Shown piece by piece: positions 1 to 5,631 of a DNA stretch of 12,755 nt (its first letter is position 1; each line of letters begins with the position of its first letter). The notes beneath the pieces are model-generated. The model searched no databases and was not told the DNA's origin. It saw only the letters and a program-made list of their open reading frames with translations. The position numbers were made by a program, and so were the translations under genes. Origin of the DNA: an uncultured Burkholderiales bacterium (lineage in GTDB: Bacteria > Pseudomonadota > Gammaproteobacteria > Burkholderiales > Burkholderiaceae_C); assembly GCA_903871865.1 (NCBI GenBank), contig CAIQIL010000441.1, positions 1-12,755 of the forward strand, given 5' to 3'.

Positions 1-161
1 ACCCGGTCGCCGCGTTGCAGCCCGAGGGCTTGCAGTGCCGATGCCAGTTGCTGCGATCGCTGCAGCAGCTCGCCGAAGCTGTGGCGTTGCCCGTCGCTGA
101 CCAAGGCGATGTGGTCGGGGCTGTGCGTGGCGCTGCGCTGGAAGAAATCGTGGAGGAGCAT
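1..161 (-). CDS. AMP-forming acyl-CoA ligase / adenylation-domain protein, N-terminal part only
   Basis: The 53 visible codons start at an ATG (complement of 159-161), and the gene runs off the left edge. The peptide reads MLLHDFFQRSATHSPDHIAL, then a stretch of the form VSDGQRHSFGEL and LASALQALGLQRGDRV. This is the usual opening of ANL-superfamily enzymes (acyl-CoA synthetases and NRPS adenylation domains): a helix, then 'P..IAL......SF.EL', then 'L...G...GDRV'. Such enzymes activate a carboxylic acid with ATP to an acyl-adenylate and pass it to CoA or a carrier protein. The catalytic P-loop and substrate pocket lie outside the window, so the substrate cannot be read. It begins 36 bp downstream of the asnB stop on the same strand, which suggests cotranscription. 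Family call fairly secure; specific role unknown. Confidence 0.7.
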   Translation of the reverse strand, partial: MLLHDFFQRSATHSPDHIALVSDGQRHSFGELLQRSQQLASALQALGLQRGDR

Positions 162-197
162 GGGGTGTGACCTGGGGGTGGCTGCTCGGGGTGTCGG

Positions 198-2168
198 TCA
201 GTGTGCGCGCACAAAACGCTCGTGCAGCAGCATGGTGGACAACACGCCCACCAACGCCATGTTGTCGCCGAAACCAATCGCCCGACCTTGCGCGCACTTG
301 GCCATCAGCTTGCCCACGGCCTGCGCGTCGAACAAGCCGGCATCGGCCAGGCGTGCGGGGCTGAGTAGCTCGGCCACCCAGTCCAGCGCACGGCCTTGCT
401 CGAAGAAGCAGGCGCTGTCGGGGGCGCGGTAGGGCTGCTTGGTGCGGGTGCGGATGCCTTCTGGCAGCAGGCCATGGACCGATCGCTTGAGCAGGTATTT
501 TTCGGTCAAGCCCATGAGCTTGTAGCGTGGCGGGAGGCGGTTGCCGAACTCGATGACGCGGTGGTCCAGGAAAGGGAAGCGCCCTTCGATGGACGCGGCC
601 ATGGCCATGCGATCGCCTTGCGAGCTCAGCAAGTAACCCGACATCAACGTGTGGGCCTCGATGTACTGGTCGCGCTGCAGCGGCTGCCAGCCCGCGTGCG
701 CGGCAGGCAGGTGGGCTTCGAGCGCGGCCAGGTGGTTCCAGCCGGCCAGCTGCGCGCGCGCATCGGGCGAGAAAAACTGCCAGATGCGCTGGGTGGTCTG
801 CCAGCGCGGGTGGTGGCCGAAGTGCGGCTGGTGCGCGTGCTCGGCGCCCTCGGCGAAAAAGCGTTGGGCCAGCACCCGGGCCGCGGCGGGCGAATGGCGC
901 AGGTAGGGGTAGAGCCTGTCGATGAGCTGCGGTCGTGCCTTCGATTGCGGCTGGCGCGCCATGAAGCGGCGGATGCGCGCTTCCTTGAAGAGGTCGTAGC
1001 CGCCGAAGACCTCGTCGGCGCCTTCGCCCGTCAGCACGACCTTGAAGCCAGATTCGCGCACATGGCGGGCCAGCAGCATCATCGGCGTGGGGGCCGTGCG
1101 CAGCACCGGGGCCTCGGTGTGCCAGATGGTGTCGGCAAAAGCCTGGGCGATGTCGGCACGGCTGCATCGCAGGCTGCTGTGCGAAGTGCCCAAGTGAGCG
1201 ACCAGCTCGGCCTGCTGCGCGCTTTCGTCGAATTCGGCGTCGTCGAAGGTCAGCGAGAAGGTGCGCAGCGGCGTGTCGGTGAAATGCTTGATCAGCGTGG
1301 TGACGATGGACGAGTCCAGCCCGCCGCTGAGGTAGGCGCCCACGGGCACGTCGGCCCGCAGCTGCAGGCGCACGGCATCGATCAGCAGCGCGCGCAGTTC
1401 TTCGGCCAAATCCTCGCCTTGGTGTATGCCACCGCGGCGGGCATGGGTGTCGGCCGAAAAATCGCCATCGTCAAAATCCCAATCCCAGTAGCGGTGCAGA
1501 CGGGCACTGGCGCGCAGATCAGGCGCTTGCGCGTCCACCACCATCAGGGTGCCGGGCTGCAGGGCGTCGACGCCCTGGAACACGGTGCGGCCGGGCAGGG
1601 GGGCCCAGTAGGTGAAGGTTTCGCCCAGGGCGCCCACGTCCAGCGCGCGCGGCACCTCGGGCAGGGCGAACAGCGCCTTGACCTCGGAGGCAAAGACCAG
1701 GCCGTCCGGTGTCCAGGTGAAAAACAAAGGGCGGATGCCGGTGCGGTCGCGCGCCAGCACCAGCCTGCGCTGGCGGCCGTCCCACAGGGCGATGGCAAAC
1801 TGGCCGTTGAGGTGGTCCACGAAGGCCTCGCCGACCTGCTCGTAGAGGTGGACGATGACTTCGGTGTCGGAGTGCGTGCGGAAGGTGTGGCCTTGGGCGA
1901 TCAGCTCGGCGCGCAGCTCGATGTGGTTGAAGATTTCGCCATTGAAAACGACCTGGATGGCGCCGTCTTCGTTGCCCATGGGCTGGTGGCCACCGGCCAG
2001 GTCGATGCTGCTCAAGCGGCTGTGGGCCAGGCCGATGCGACCATCGGGGCCGCCCGTCCAGACGCCCTGGCCATCGGGGCCACGGTGGGCCAGGCGCTGG
2101 ACCATGGCCGTCAGCAACGCGGGCTCAACCTGCCTCGTCCGATTCAAGCGCCCTGCAATGCCGCACAT
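198..2168 (-). CDS. asnB: Asparagine synthase (glutamine-hydrolysing), AsnB type
   Basis: 656 aa. Class II glutamine amidotransferases need a mature N-terminal cysteine, so the start is the ATG giving MCGIAGRLNRT, with Cys2 as the glutaminase nucleophile; an upstream in-frame ATG would bury that Cys and is rejected. The glutaminase domain (about 1-210) shows LAHRGPDG, FNGEIFNH and RTHSDTEVIVH. The synthetase domain shows the ATP-pyrophosphatase loop SGGLDSS (about 281-287) and GEGADEVFGGYD (about 381-392). The enzyme hydrolyses glutamine and channels ammonia to an adenylated aspartate or similar carboxylate. AsnB homologues beside an acyl-CoA ligase often belong to exopolysaccharide or secondary-metabolite clusters, including exosortase-A regions, so the true acceptor may not be free aspartate (inference). 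A weak AGGA-type ribosome site precedes the start. Confidence 0.93.
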   Translation of the reverse strand: MCGIAGRLNRTRQVEPALLTAMVQRLAHRGPDGQGVWTGGPDGRIGLAHSRLSSIDLAGGHQPMGNEDGAIQVVFNGEIFNHIELRAELIAQGHTFRTHSDTEVIVHLYEQVGEAFVDHLNGQFAIALWDGRQRRLVLARDRTGIRPLFFTWTPDGLVFASEVKALFALPEVPRALDVGALGETFTYWAPLPGRTVFQGVDALQPGTLMVVDAQAPDLRASARLHRYWDWDFDDGDFSADTHARRGGIHQGEDLAEELRALLIDAVRLQLRADVPVGAYLSGGLDSSIVTTLIKHFTDTPLRTFSLTFDDAEFDESAQQAELVAHLGTSHSSLRCSRADIAQAFADTIWHTEAPVLRTAPTPMMLLARHVRESGFKVVLTGEGADEVFGGYDLFKEARIRRFMARQPQSKARPQLIDRLYPYLRHSPAAARVLAQRFFAEGAEHAHQPHFGHHPRWQTTQRIWQFFSPDARAQLAGWNHLAALEAHLPAAHAGWQPLQRDQYIEAHTLMSGYLLSSQGDRMAMAASIEGRFPFLDHRVIEFGNRLPPRYKLMGLTEKYLLKRSVHGLLPEGIRTRTKQPYRAPDSACFFEQGRALDWVAELLSPARLADAGLFDAQAVGKLMAKCAQGRAIGFGDNMALVGVLSTMLLHERFVRAH

Positions 2169-2361
2169 CCCGTCCTGCCCTGTGTGATTGCGCGGGTCCC
2201 GCCAATTGGGGCTTCGCGCAAGGCTTGAGTGTAAAAGCCTGGCCATGACAAGTGAGCGGCAGGCTCCCCAGAATGACCCCCATCATACTGAGGGCATTGA
2301 GCTCATCGCGGACAATGTTGCTCTGCAGCAAAACACGCAGCCTTTTGGCCGCAGCCGTCCC
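2169..2361. other. Divergent intergenic region between asnB and the 2362 gene
   Basis: 193 bp between two divergent genes should hold both promoters. I see no convincing -35/-10 pair in either direction. The clearest structure is an inverted repeat at 2221-2240 with arms AGGCTT and AAGCCT around an 8-base spacer, about 55 bp upstream of the asnB start. It could be a regulator site or a leader hairpin. The local sequence is less GC-rich than the flanking genes, as expected for control DNA. Confidence 0.35.
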
Positions 2362-2817
2362 ATGCCCATCACCTCCACGCGACGCATCAACGTCGTTCAG
2401 CAATTCGTTCGCCTGGGGTTCGCCGACCACCTCGACCCCGACGCGCCTTTTTATTCAGGTGATTTCCTCACGCAGGAGCTCACGACCACCGAAGTCCAAG
2501 CCGCCATGAGCGTCCTGCCCCGCATCAACACCTTCGTGGGTGTGCAGGTGGCCGGCAGCCTGGACCGTTTTCGAGGCGAGGTGAGGGCGTGGAAGTTCGG
2601 CCGCTCGGGCACACCGGTGCTGCACGTGCTGCTGCCGTTCTGGTCGCACCAGGTCGAAGAGCGCCATGTGGCCAGCCCCGTGGGCGCCCCCATCCAAGAT
2701 GCCGAGCACCGCGCCCTCATCGAGCGGCTGCAGCACTGCCTGGTGGACGAACTCGACGCCTTCGACTTCGTCCGGGTGGACGAAACCGACCACGTCTGGC
2801 GCGCCCGCTGGCGCTGA
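2362..2817 (+). CDS. Conserved-looking hypothetical protein, unknown function
   Basis: 151 aa, starting MPITSTRRINVVQQFVRLGF. I do not recognise a family. It has no signal peptide or membrane segment, is mixed alpha/beta in character and is acidic towards the C-terminus (VDELDAFDFVRVDETD), ending HVWRARWR. The reading frame is open upstream to 2188 and an ATG at 2245 is possible, but the extra residues come from lower-GC sequence that looks intergenic and no ribosome site precedes 2245, so 2362 is preferred. No strong Shine-Dalgarno is seen at 2362 either. It faces the YeeE/YedE pair tail to tail, 30 bp away, so it is probably a single-gene unit. Coding status is supported by GC-rich third positions; function unknown. 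Confidence 0.65.
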   Translation: MPITSTRRINVVQQFVRLGFADHLDPDAPFYSGDFLTQELTTTEVQAAMSVLPRINTFVGVQVAGSLDRFRGEVRAWKFGRSGTPVLHVLLPFWSHQVEERHVASPVGAPIQDAEHRALIERLQHCLVDELDAFDFVRVDETDHVWRARWR

Positions 2818-2847
2818 GCTGGCCTTGCTTGTCGGCGCTGGTGGATG

Positions 2848-3318
2848 TCAGTGCCGGTTCGTCTGACGCTGCAGCCAGGCGCCCGCCAGCATCGCAGGCA
2901 CGAACACCCAGACCTCGGCATTGCCTGCCAGCAGCGACGTCAAGGCCGGCCCAGGGCAATAGCCCGACAGCCCCCAGCCGATACCGAACAACGCGGCACC
3001 CCGCAGCAGGCGTGCATCGATCGCCTTGTTCTGTGGCACGTGGAAAACCGTGCCGCACACCGGTGCTTGGCGACGTTTGAGCAGCCACTGGAAGCCAAAC
3101 AGGCTGACCGCGACGGCACCGCCCATCACGAAAGCCAGGCTGGGGTCCCAGTCGCCAGCCACGTCGAGGAAGGCTTGCACGGTCAACGGATCGCTCATGC
3201 CCGACAGCGTCAGCCCCCAGCCAAAGAGGAGGCCGCATCCCAGGGCAATGACAAAGCCATGCCAGGCTGGTCCGGTGTTCTGGGTGCCTGGGGTGCTCGT
3301 GTTGTGTGTGTGTGGCAT
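2848..3318 (-). CDS. YeeE/YedE-type (DUF6691-like) membrane protein, sulfur-compound transport family
   Basis: 156 aa, half the length of classical YeeE. Hydrophobic segments are visible at about 20-40 (GFVIALGCGLLFGWGLTLSG), 60-80 (FVMGGAVAVSLFGFQWLL), 105-120 and 130-148. The family signature near the C-terminus reads GIGWGLSGYCPGPA, with the conserved cysteine thought to handle thiosulfate or persulfide sulfur in this family; a second Cys sits in APVCGT. It is translated directly after its partner (12-bp gap) from the same ribosome-site sequence GCGAGGTC, so the two are an operon and probably form one transporter. Related pairs are known near rhodaneses and sulfide-responsive regulators, but none of those genes is in view. 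The substrate is inferred from the family. Confidence 0.85.
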   Translation of the reverse strand: MPHTHNTSTPGTQNTGPAWHGFVIALGCGLLFGWGLTLSGMSDPLTVQAFLDVAGDWDPSLAFVMGGAVAVSLFGFQWLLKRRQAPVCGTVFHVPQNKAIDARLLRGAALFGIGWGLSGYCPGPALTSLLAGNAEVWVFVPAMLAGAWLQRQTNRH

Positions 3319-3330
3319 GGCGGACCTCGC

Positions 3331-3762
3331 TCAAAGTGACAGCAGGTGCCGGCTCACATAAACCGTGATGGCCCCCGTGAGCATGAAGGTGATGACCGCC
3401 GCGAGCGAACGCAGCGACAGCCGCCCCAGCCCGCACACGCCATGACCGCTGGTGCAGCCGCTGCCCAAAGACGTGCCCCAGCCAACGAGCAGTCCGCTGA
3501 CAATCAACAGCGGGACTTGGCTGGTGCGAGCCGGTGCCAGTGTGGCGTGGGCTGCCTGCGTCCAGAGCCAGCCTGCCAGCACGAGGCCGAGCACAAAACC
3601 CACGCGCCAGAGGTTGGCTGCATTCCAGTTCGGACGGTCCATCAGGCCGAAAGTGATGCCGCTGATGCCGGCGATGCGACCGAGCCCGATCAGCAGCAGC
3701 ACGCTGGCGGCTCCGATCATGAGCCCGCCGAGCAAGGGCGGCAGAAACGCTTGGGAGTTCAT
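3331..3762 (-). CDS. YeeE/YedE family membrane protein, first gene of the sulfur-transport pair
   Basis: 143 aa. The chosen ATG gives [20 protein letters not shown] and has GCGAGGTC about 6 bases upstream; a longer ORF exists but would run through the promoter/operator. Membrane segments are visible at about 9-30, 50-68, 80-98 and 118-138. The signature [19 protein letters not shown] (about 94-112) is the hallmark of Sulf_transp/YeeE proteins: a Cys in 'GSGCTSGHG' lies in the pore and passes thiosulfate or related sulfur species. It carries the first half and the 2848-3318 protein the second half of what is one polypeptide in E. coli YeeE. Likely controlled by the palindrome at 3789-3806. Confidence 0.9.
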   Translation of the reverse strand: MNSQAFLPPLLGGLMIGAASVLLLIGLGRIAGISGITFGLMDRPNWNAANLWRVGFVLGLVLAGWLWTQAAHATLAPARTSQVPLLIVSGLLVGWGTSLGSGCTSGHGVCGLGRLSLRSLAAVITFMLTGAITVYVSRHLLSL

Positions 3763-3788
3763 CACAGACCTCGCTTGTATTGCGACTT

Positions 3789-3806
3789 TATACCCTGGGG
3801 AGTATA
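3789..3806. promoter_or_regulatory. Candidate CsoR/CstR-like operator upstream of the YeeE/YedE operon
   Basis: The 18-bp palindrome TATACCCTGGGGAGTATA lies 26 bp upstream of the first YeeE/YedE start. Its A/T-rich outer arms (TATAC/GTATA) around a C-run and G-run are the general shape of operators bound by CsoR-family repressors, including the persulfide sensor CstR. On the minus strand it contains TATACT and TATAAA, either of which could serve as the -10 element, so a bound repressor would block RNA polymerase. Which protein binds cannot be read here; a sulfide-sensing ArsR-family repressor is an alternative. Confidence 0.45.
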
Positions 3807-3862
3807 CGAAATCCTGGTGATGTGTGTGCGGAGCTGCCTCCACCATCGCAAGAACATACTTT

Positions 3863-4267
3863 CTACGATGTATAGCGTGTGGAACCAGCGCCAACGGGGG
3901 CCAGGAACGGCCCTTTCGAGCCGTTGACGCTCTCAGATTTTGGGAGTTCAACCTCCCTGTTCAGCCTGGACAAAATGTCCACAGTTCGCGCGGGATGCGC
4001 GGCGGCCAGGATGGTGGCGGCGGTGATGTAGGCGGCCCGCTGTGCGGGGTCTTTGGCACGCTCGGCCGAAAGGTTGACTAGCACCCAACTGCCGTCAAGT
4101 CCGGCCATTTCAGCCAGTTTGAGGCCTCTTTCGTCGTCAGGCGTGCGACCTCGGCGGTAGGTGTAAAGGGCGTGATCTGTGACGCCAAGGACGCGGCAAA
4201 GCCGGTAGTCAGAGGTGATCCCCTGGGCGGCTTTCGCTGCGTCGAGTAACGCAGGAGTGAAGTGCAT
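3863..4267 (-). CDS. Prophage HTH repressor (DUF3693-like)
   Basis: 134 aa from [17 protein letters not shown]; an ATG 10 codons upstream would place the start within the probable promoter and is not used. Residues about 16-45 ([21 protein letters not shown]) fit a Cro/CI-type helix-turn-helix: two helices, then a recognition helix followed by [21 protein letters not shown]. This resembles the small regulators (DUF3693 type) at the head of filamentous and other small prophages. The segment [19 protein letters not shown] is also typical of that group, while the C-terminal 40 residues look low-conservation. It is divergent from the phage operon, and a palindrome at 4269-4284 abuts its start codon, implying autoregulation. 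It probably keeps the early promoter off in the lysogen. Confidence 0.75.
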   Translation of the reverse strand: MHFTPALLDAAKAAQGITSDYRLCRVLGVTDHALYTYRRGRTPDDERGLKLAEMAGLDGSWVLVNLSAERAKDPAQRAAYITAATILAAAHPARTVDILSRLNREVELPKSESVNGSKGPFLAPVGAGSTRYTS

Positions 4268-4268
4268 T

Positions 4269-4284
4269 TTGATCCCCCGATCAA
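4269..4284. promoter_or_regulatory. Operator candidate O1 (repressor start)
   Basis: TTGATCCCCCGATCAA has perfect 6-bp arms (TTGATC/GATCAA) around four C residues. It lies immediately upstream of the repressor ATG. The central 14 bp recur exactly, in reverse orientation, at 4465-4478, so the pair is a strong candidate for the repressor's binding sites. Confidence 0.6.
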
Positions 4285-4286
4285 GT

Positions 4287-4315
4287 TGAATGCACATCTT
4301 GCCCGATCATGTCAA
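4287..4315 (-). promoter_or_regulatory. Weak leftward promoter candidate for the repressor
   Basis: On the minus strand a perfect -35 hexamer TTGACA (complement of 4310-4315) lies about 45 bp upstream of the repressor start. At 17 bp spacing the -10 region reads CATTCA, a poor match. The direction, spacing and adjacency to O1 make it plausible; the -10 call is weak. Confidence 0.35.
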
Positions 4316-4327
4316 GCGGTGAAAGCC

Positions 4328-4340
4328 TATCAGGCTGATA
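4328..4340. promoter_or_regulatory. Palindrome TATCAGGCTGATA in the divergent control region
   Basis: Perfect 6-bp arms TATCAG/CTGATA surround a single G. It lies between the two divergent -35 candidates. The core TATC/GATA is shared with the CCTATC/GATAGG palindrome at 4362-4378, so one protein could bind both. Confidence 0.4.
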
Positions 4341-4354
4341 TAGGGGGTGGGGTG

Positions 4355-4385
4355 TTGACACCCTATCCACCCGATAGGCTATGGT
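4355..4385 (+). promoter_or_regulatory. Rightward early promoter candidate with embedded palindromes
   Basis: TTGACA at 4355-4360 is a perfect sigma-70 -35 hexamer. The best -10 is TATGGT at 4380-4385, with a long 19-bp spacer. The -35 sits inside the palindrome GGGTGT-TG-ACACCC (4350-4363), and the spacer contains CCTATC-CACCC-GATAGG (4362-4378). A protein bound to either would occlude polymerase. It would drive the replication operon from 4479 onward, leaving a leader of roughly 85 bases. Confidence 0.5.
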
Positions 4386-4392
4386 TCGCCCT

Positions 4393-4437
4393 GCGCCGGG
4401 TTCCTTCATCTGATCCCCCATCACCCGAACCCGGCGC
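4393..4437 (+). promoter_or_regulatory. Leader hairpin with 11-bp perfect stem and operator-like loop
   Basis: GCGCCGGGTTC (4393-4403) pairs perfectly with GAACCCGGCGC (4427-4437). The 23-base loop contains TGATCCCCCATCA (4411-4423), a one-base-shorter version of the O1/O2 palindrome. The stem is followed by CTTTGCTTC, a T-rich but broken tract, so it could act as an attenuator in the early transcript. A single-strand replication origin or structural site of the rolling-circle replicon is the alternative. Confidence 0.5.
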
Positions 4438-4464
4438 CTTTGCTTCAAGGGCTGGCGGGGATCT

Positions 4465-4478
4465 GATCGGGGGATCAC
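4465..4478. promoter_or_regulatory. Operator candidate O2 overlapping the first early ribosome site
   Basis: TGATCGGGGGATCA is the exact reverse complement of the 14-bp core of O1, with a centre-to-centre distance of 195 bp. Its GGGGGA also serves as the likely Shine-Dalgarno for the ATG at 4479, so protein binding to DNA or RNA here would directly affect the first early gene. Confidence 0.55.
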
Positions 4479-4667
4479 ATGGCGTGCTACATCAACGACA
4501 CAGACGACATCGGGAGCATCGATGTTCGGCTGTTCCAGACACGGATTTTCAAAGGTGCGTGGGCGGGCTTTTGGGAAGTCATGCCCATCATTCTTTGGGC
4601 GCCGGGGTTCATCTGGCTGCCGAAAAAAGCCGTCGTAGACGATTTCGGCACGCTGGTTGAGGTCTGA
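4479..4667 (+). CDS. Small membrane protein, first early gene
   Basis: 62 aa beginning MACYINDTDDIGSIDVRLFQ. Residues about 25-47 (GAWAGFWEVMPIILWAPGFIWL) form one hydrophobic, tryptophan-rich segment that could span or lie on the membrane. A GGGGGA ribosome site within O2 ends a few bases before the ATG. It is the first gene after the rightward promoter and is followed by another ORF after 3 bp. I do not recognise a family; no function is assigned. Confidence 0.6.
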   Translation: MACYINDTDDIGSIDVRLFQTRIFKGAWAGFWEVMPIILWAPGFIWLPKKAVVDDFGTLVEV

Positions 4668-4670
4668 GCC

Positions 4671-4763
4671 ATGCCGAGCACCGCAACCGATTGGGCCTGG
4701 GCTGTGGCCTGCTTCATCACCTGGGCGGCGTGCGCGCTGCTGCCATCCGTCAAGGGGTGCTGA
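4671..4763 (+). CDS. Very small single-pass membrane protein, 30 aa
   Basis: MPSTATDWAWAVACFITWAA continues CALLPSVKGC. Residues 7-24 are hydrophobic and could cross the membrane once. The start is 3 bp after the previous stop and the stop is 1 bp before the next ATG, which fits translational coupling. At this length coding status rests on spacing and hydrophobicity only. Confidence 0.4.
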   Translation: MPSTATDWAWAVACFITWAACALLPSVKGC

Positions 4764-4764
4764 C

Positions 4765-4887
4765 ATGCGTCGATTCAGCTTGATAAGGGTTTCTGTCGTG
4801 CCCAATGCATTTGGCATGTGCGCGTTCCTGAGTGGGTGGCGCTTGCGGCTTTTGGTCGGGTGCGTATTGATCGAGTTCGGGGGCTGA
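4765..4887 (+). CDS. Tiny hypothetical ORF, 40 aa, possibly not translated
   Basis: Starts MRRFSLIRVSVVPNAFGMCA and ends LLVGCVLIEFGG. It fits the 1-bp spacing of its neighbours and has a hydrophobic C-terminal half. Codon use is unlike the rest of the element: TTG ATA AGG GTT TCT near the start are rare in such GC-rich DNA. The DNA may therefore be constrained by another role; it contains CTTGATA, the core of the phiX174-type nick site (see 4779-4785). Confidence 0.35.
   Translation: MRRFSLIRVSVVPNAFGMCAFLSGWRLRLLVGCVLIEFGG
4779..4785 (+). other. Speculative rolling-circle nick site CTTGATA
   Basis: The phiX174 gpA initiator cuts within CAACTTG/ATATTAAT, and the central CTTGATA occurs here exactly. 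The surrounding AGCTTGATAAGG is AT-rich and uses rare codons. A 7-mer match by chance in a window this size is quite possible, so this is only a pointer to a candidate double-strand origin. Confidence 0.2.
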
Positions 4888-4888
4888 C

Positions 4889-5104
4889 ATGCGCCACTTC
4901 ACCAACGAGGACGGCCCCGAAGACCTCACGGGCCTGGGCGAGACATCCGGCCACAACGGCAGCTTTCGCCGGTTCAATGCAGCAGAGCAGGGGGCGCCGG
5001 CTCCCTGCCCGCCTGCGGTGCGTGAGCGCCTGGGCGCGCTGCGCTTGGTGCTGCTGCAGCGTGCGGCAATGGCGCGCAAGGCAGGGCAGGGGGTGGTGCT
5101 GTGA
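4889..5104 (+). CDS. Hypothetical small soluble phage protein
   Basis: 71 aa. The N-terminal half is polar and acidic (MRHFTNEDGPEDLTGLGETS), and the C-terminal half is a likely amphipathic helix (VRERLGALRLVLLQRAAMAR). The start is 1 bp after the upstream stop; the stop TGA shares its A with the ATG of the next gene (TGATG), a coupled arrangement. No family recognised. Position in the early operon suggests a replication or host-takeover accessory role, but nothing in the sequence proves this. Confidence 0.6.
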   Translation: MRHFTNEDGPEDLTGLGETSGHNGSFRRFNAAEQGAPAPCPPAVRERLGALRLVLLQRAAMARKAGQGVVL

Positions 5105-5631
5105 TGGTGGCGGCCCTTTTCGTGCGTGGTCGAAGCCACTACAAGGACATGCAGGGCGTCGATGCCTGGGACAAGAAGCGGGACGCGCGCAAATGGCAGG
5201 GCGGGTGCCCTGGCGTGTTCCATCCACCTTGCCGCGCCTGGGGGCAGTACAAGAATATGGCAAAGCCAAGGCCGGATGAACGCCAGCTGGCAATCTGGTC
5301 TTTGGACATGGTGCGCGCCTTCGGTGGCGTCGTCGAGCACCCGAAAGGGTCGGAACTGTGGAAAGTGGCGGGGTGCCTGACGCCAGGTGTGCGCGACAAG
5401 TTCGGCGGCGTGCTGGTGTTCGTCAATCAGTCGGACTTCGGCCACCGGGCGCTCAAGCCAACGGGGATTTACATCGTGGGGCCTGTGCCTGAGTTGCCGG
5501 AGCCAGTGCAGCCAGGTCGGGTGGAGGTCGAGCACATGGGGCAGGCCGAGCGGGAAACAACGCCTTTGCCGTTCGCCAAATGGCTGGTGAAAGTAGCCAG
5601 GTCGTGCCATGGGTGGGGGGCGCTGGCGTGA
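5104..5631 (+). CDS. Phage protein with cytosine-methyltransferase-like PPC motif
   Basis: 175 aa from MVAALFVRGRSHYKDMQGVD; the ATG overlaps the previous stop. Residues 39-48 read FHPPCRAWGQ, followed by KPRPDERQLAIWSLDMVRAF, GGVVEHPKGSELW (about 74-86) and QSDFGHRALKPTGIYIVG (109-126). The order PPC, then an E-x-P element, then a Q..+GHR.xKxT segment recalls motifs IV, VI and VIII of C5-cytosine methyltransferases. The protein is far shorter than a full enzyme (usually over 300 aa), and I see no FxGxG SAM-binding motif. I recall similar short proteins in small phages annotated only as hypothetical. It could be a minimal methyltransferase-like or DNA-binding protein. Stop overlaps the initiator's GTG. 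Confidence 0.65.
   Translation: MVAALFVRGRSHYKDMQGVDAWDKKRDARKWQGGCPGVFHPPCRAWGQYKNMAKPRPDERQLAIWSLDMVRAFGGVVEHPKGSELWKVAGCLTPGVRDKFGGVLVFVNQSDFGHRALKPTGIYIVGPVPELPEPVQPGRVEVEHMGQAERETTPLPFAKWLVKVARSCHGWGALA

Noticed and set aside
396..2228. 610-codon open frame on the plus strand opposite asnB
   Set aside because: It is antisense to a gene with full catalytic motifs, and its translation is low-complexity Gly/Ala/Val/Gln-rich with no recognisable motif; long antisense frames are common in GC-rich DNA.
2221..2251. asnB promoter with -35 TTGTCA and -10 TACACT on the minus strand
   Set aside because: The spacing is only 12 bp, too short for a sigma-70 promoter.
4281..4817. 178-codon minus-strand frame across the control region
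   Set aside because: It runs through both divergent promoter candidates, the palindromes and the leader hairpin, and its product looks random.
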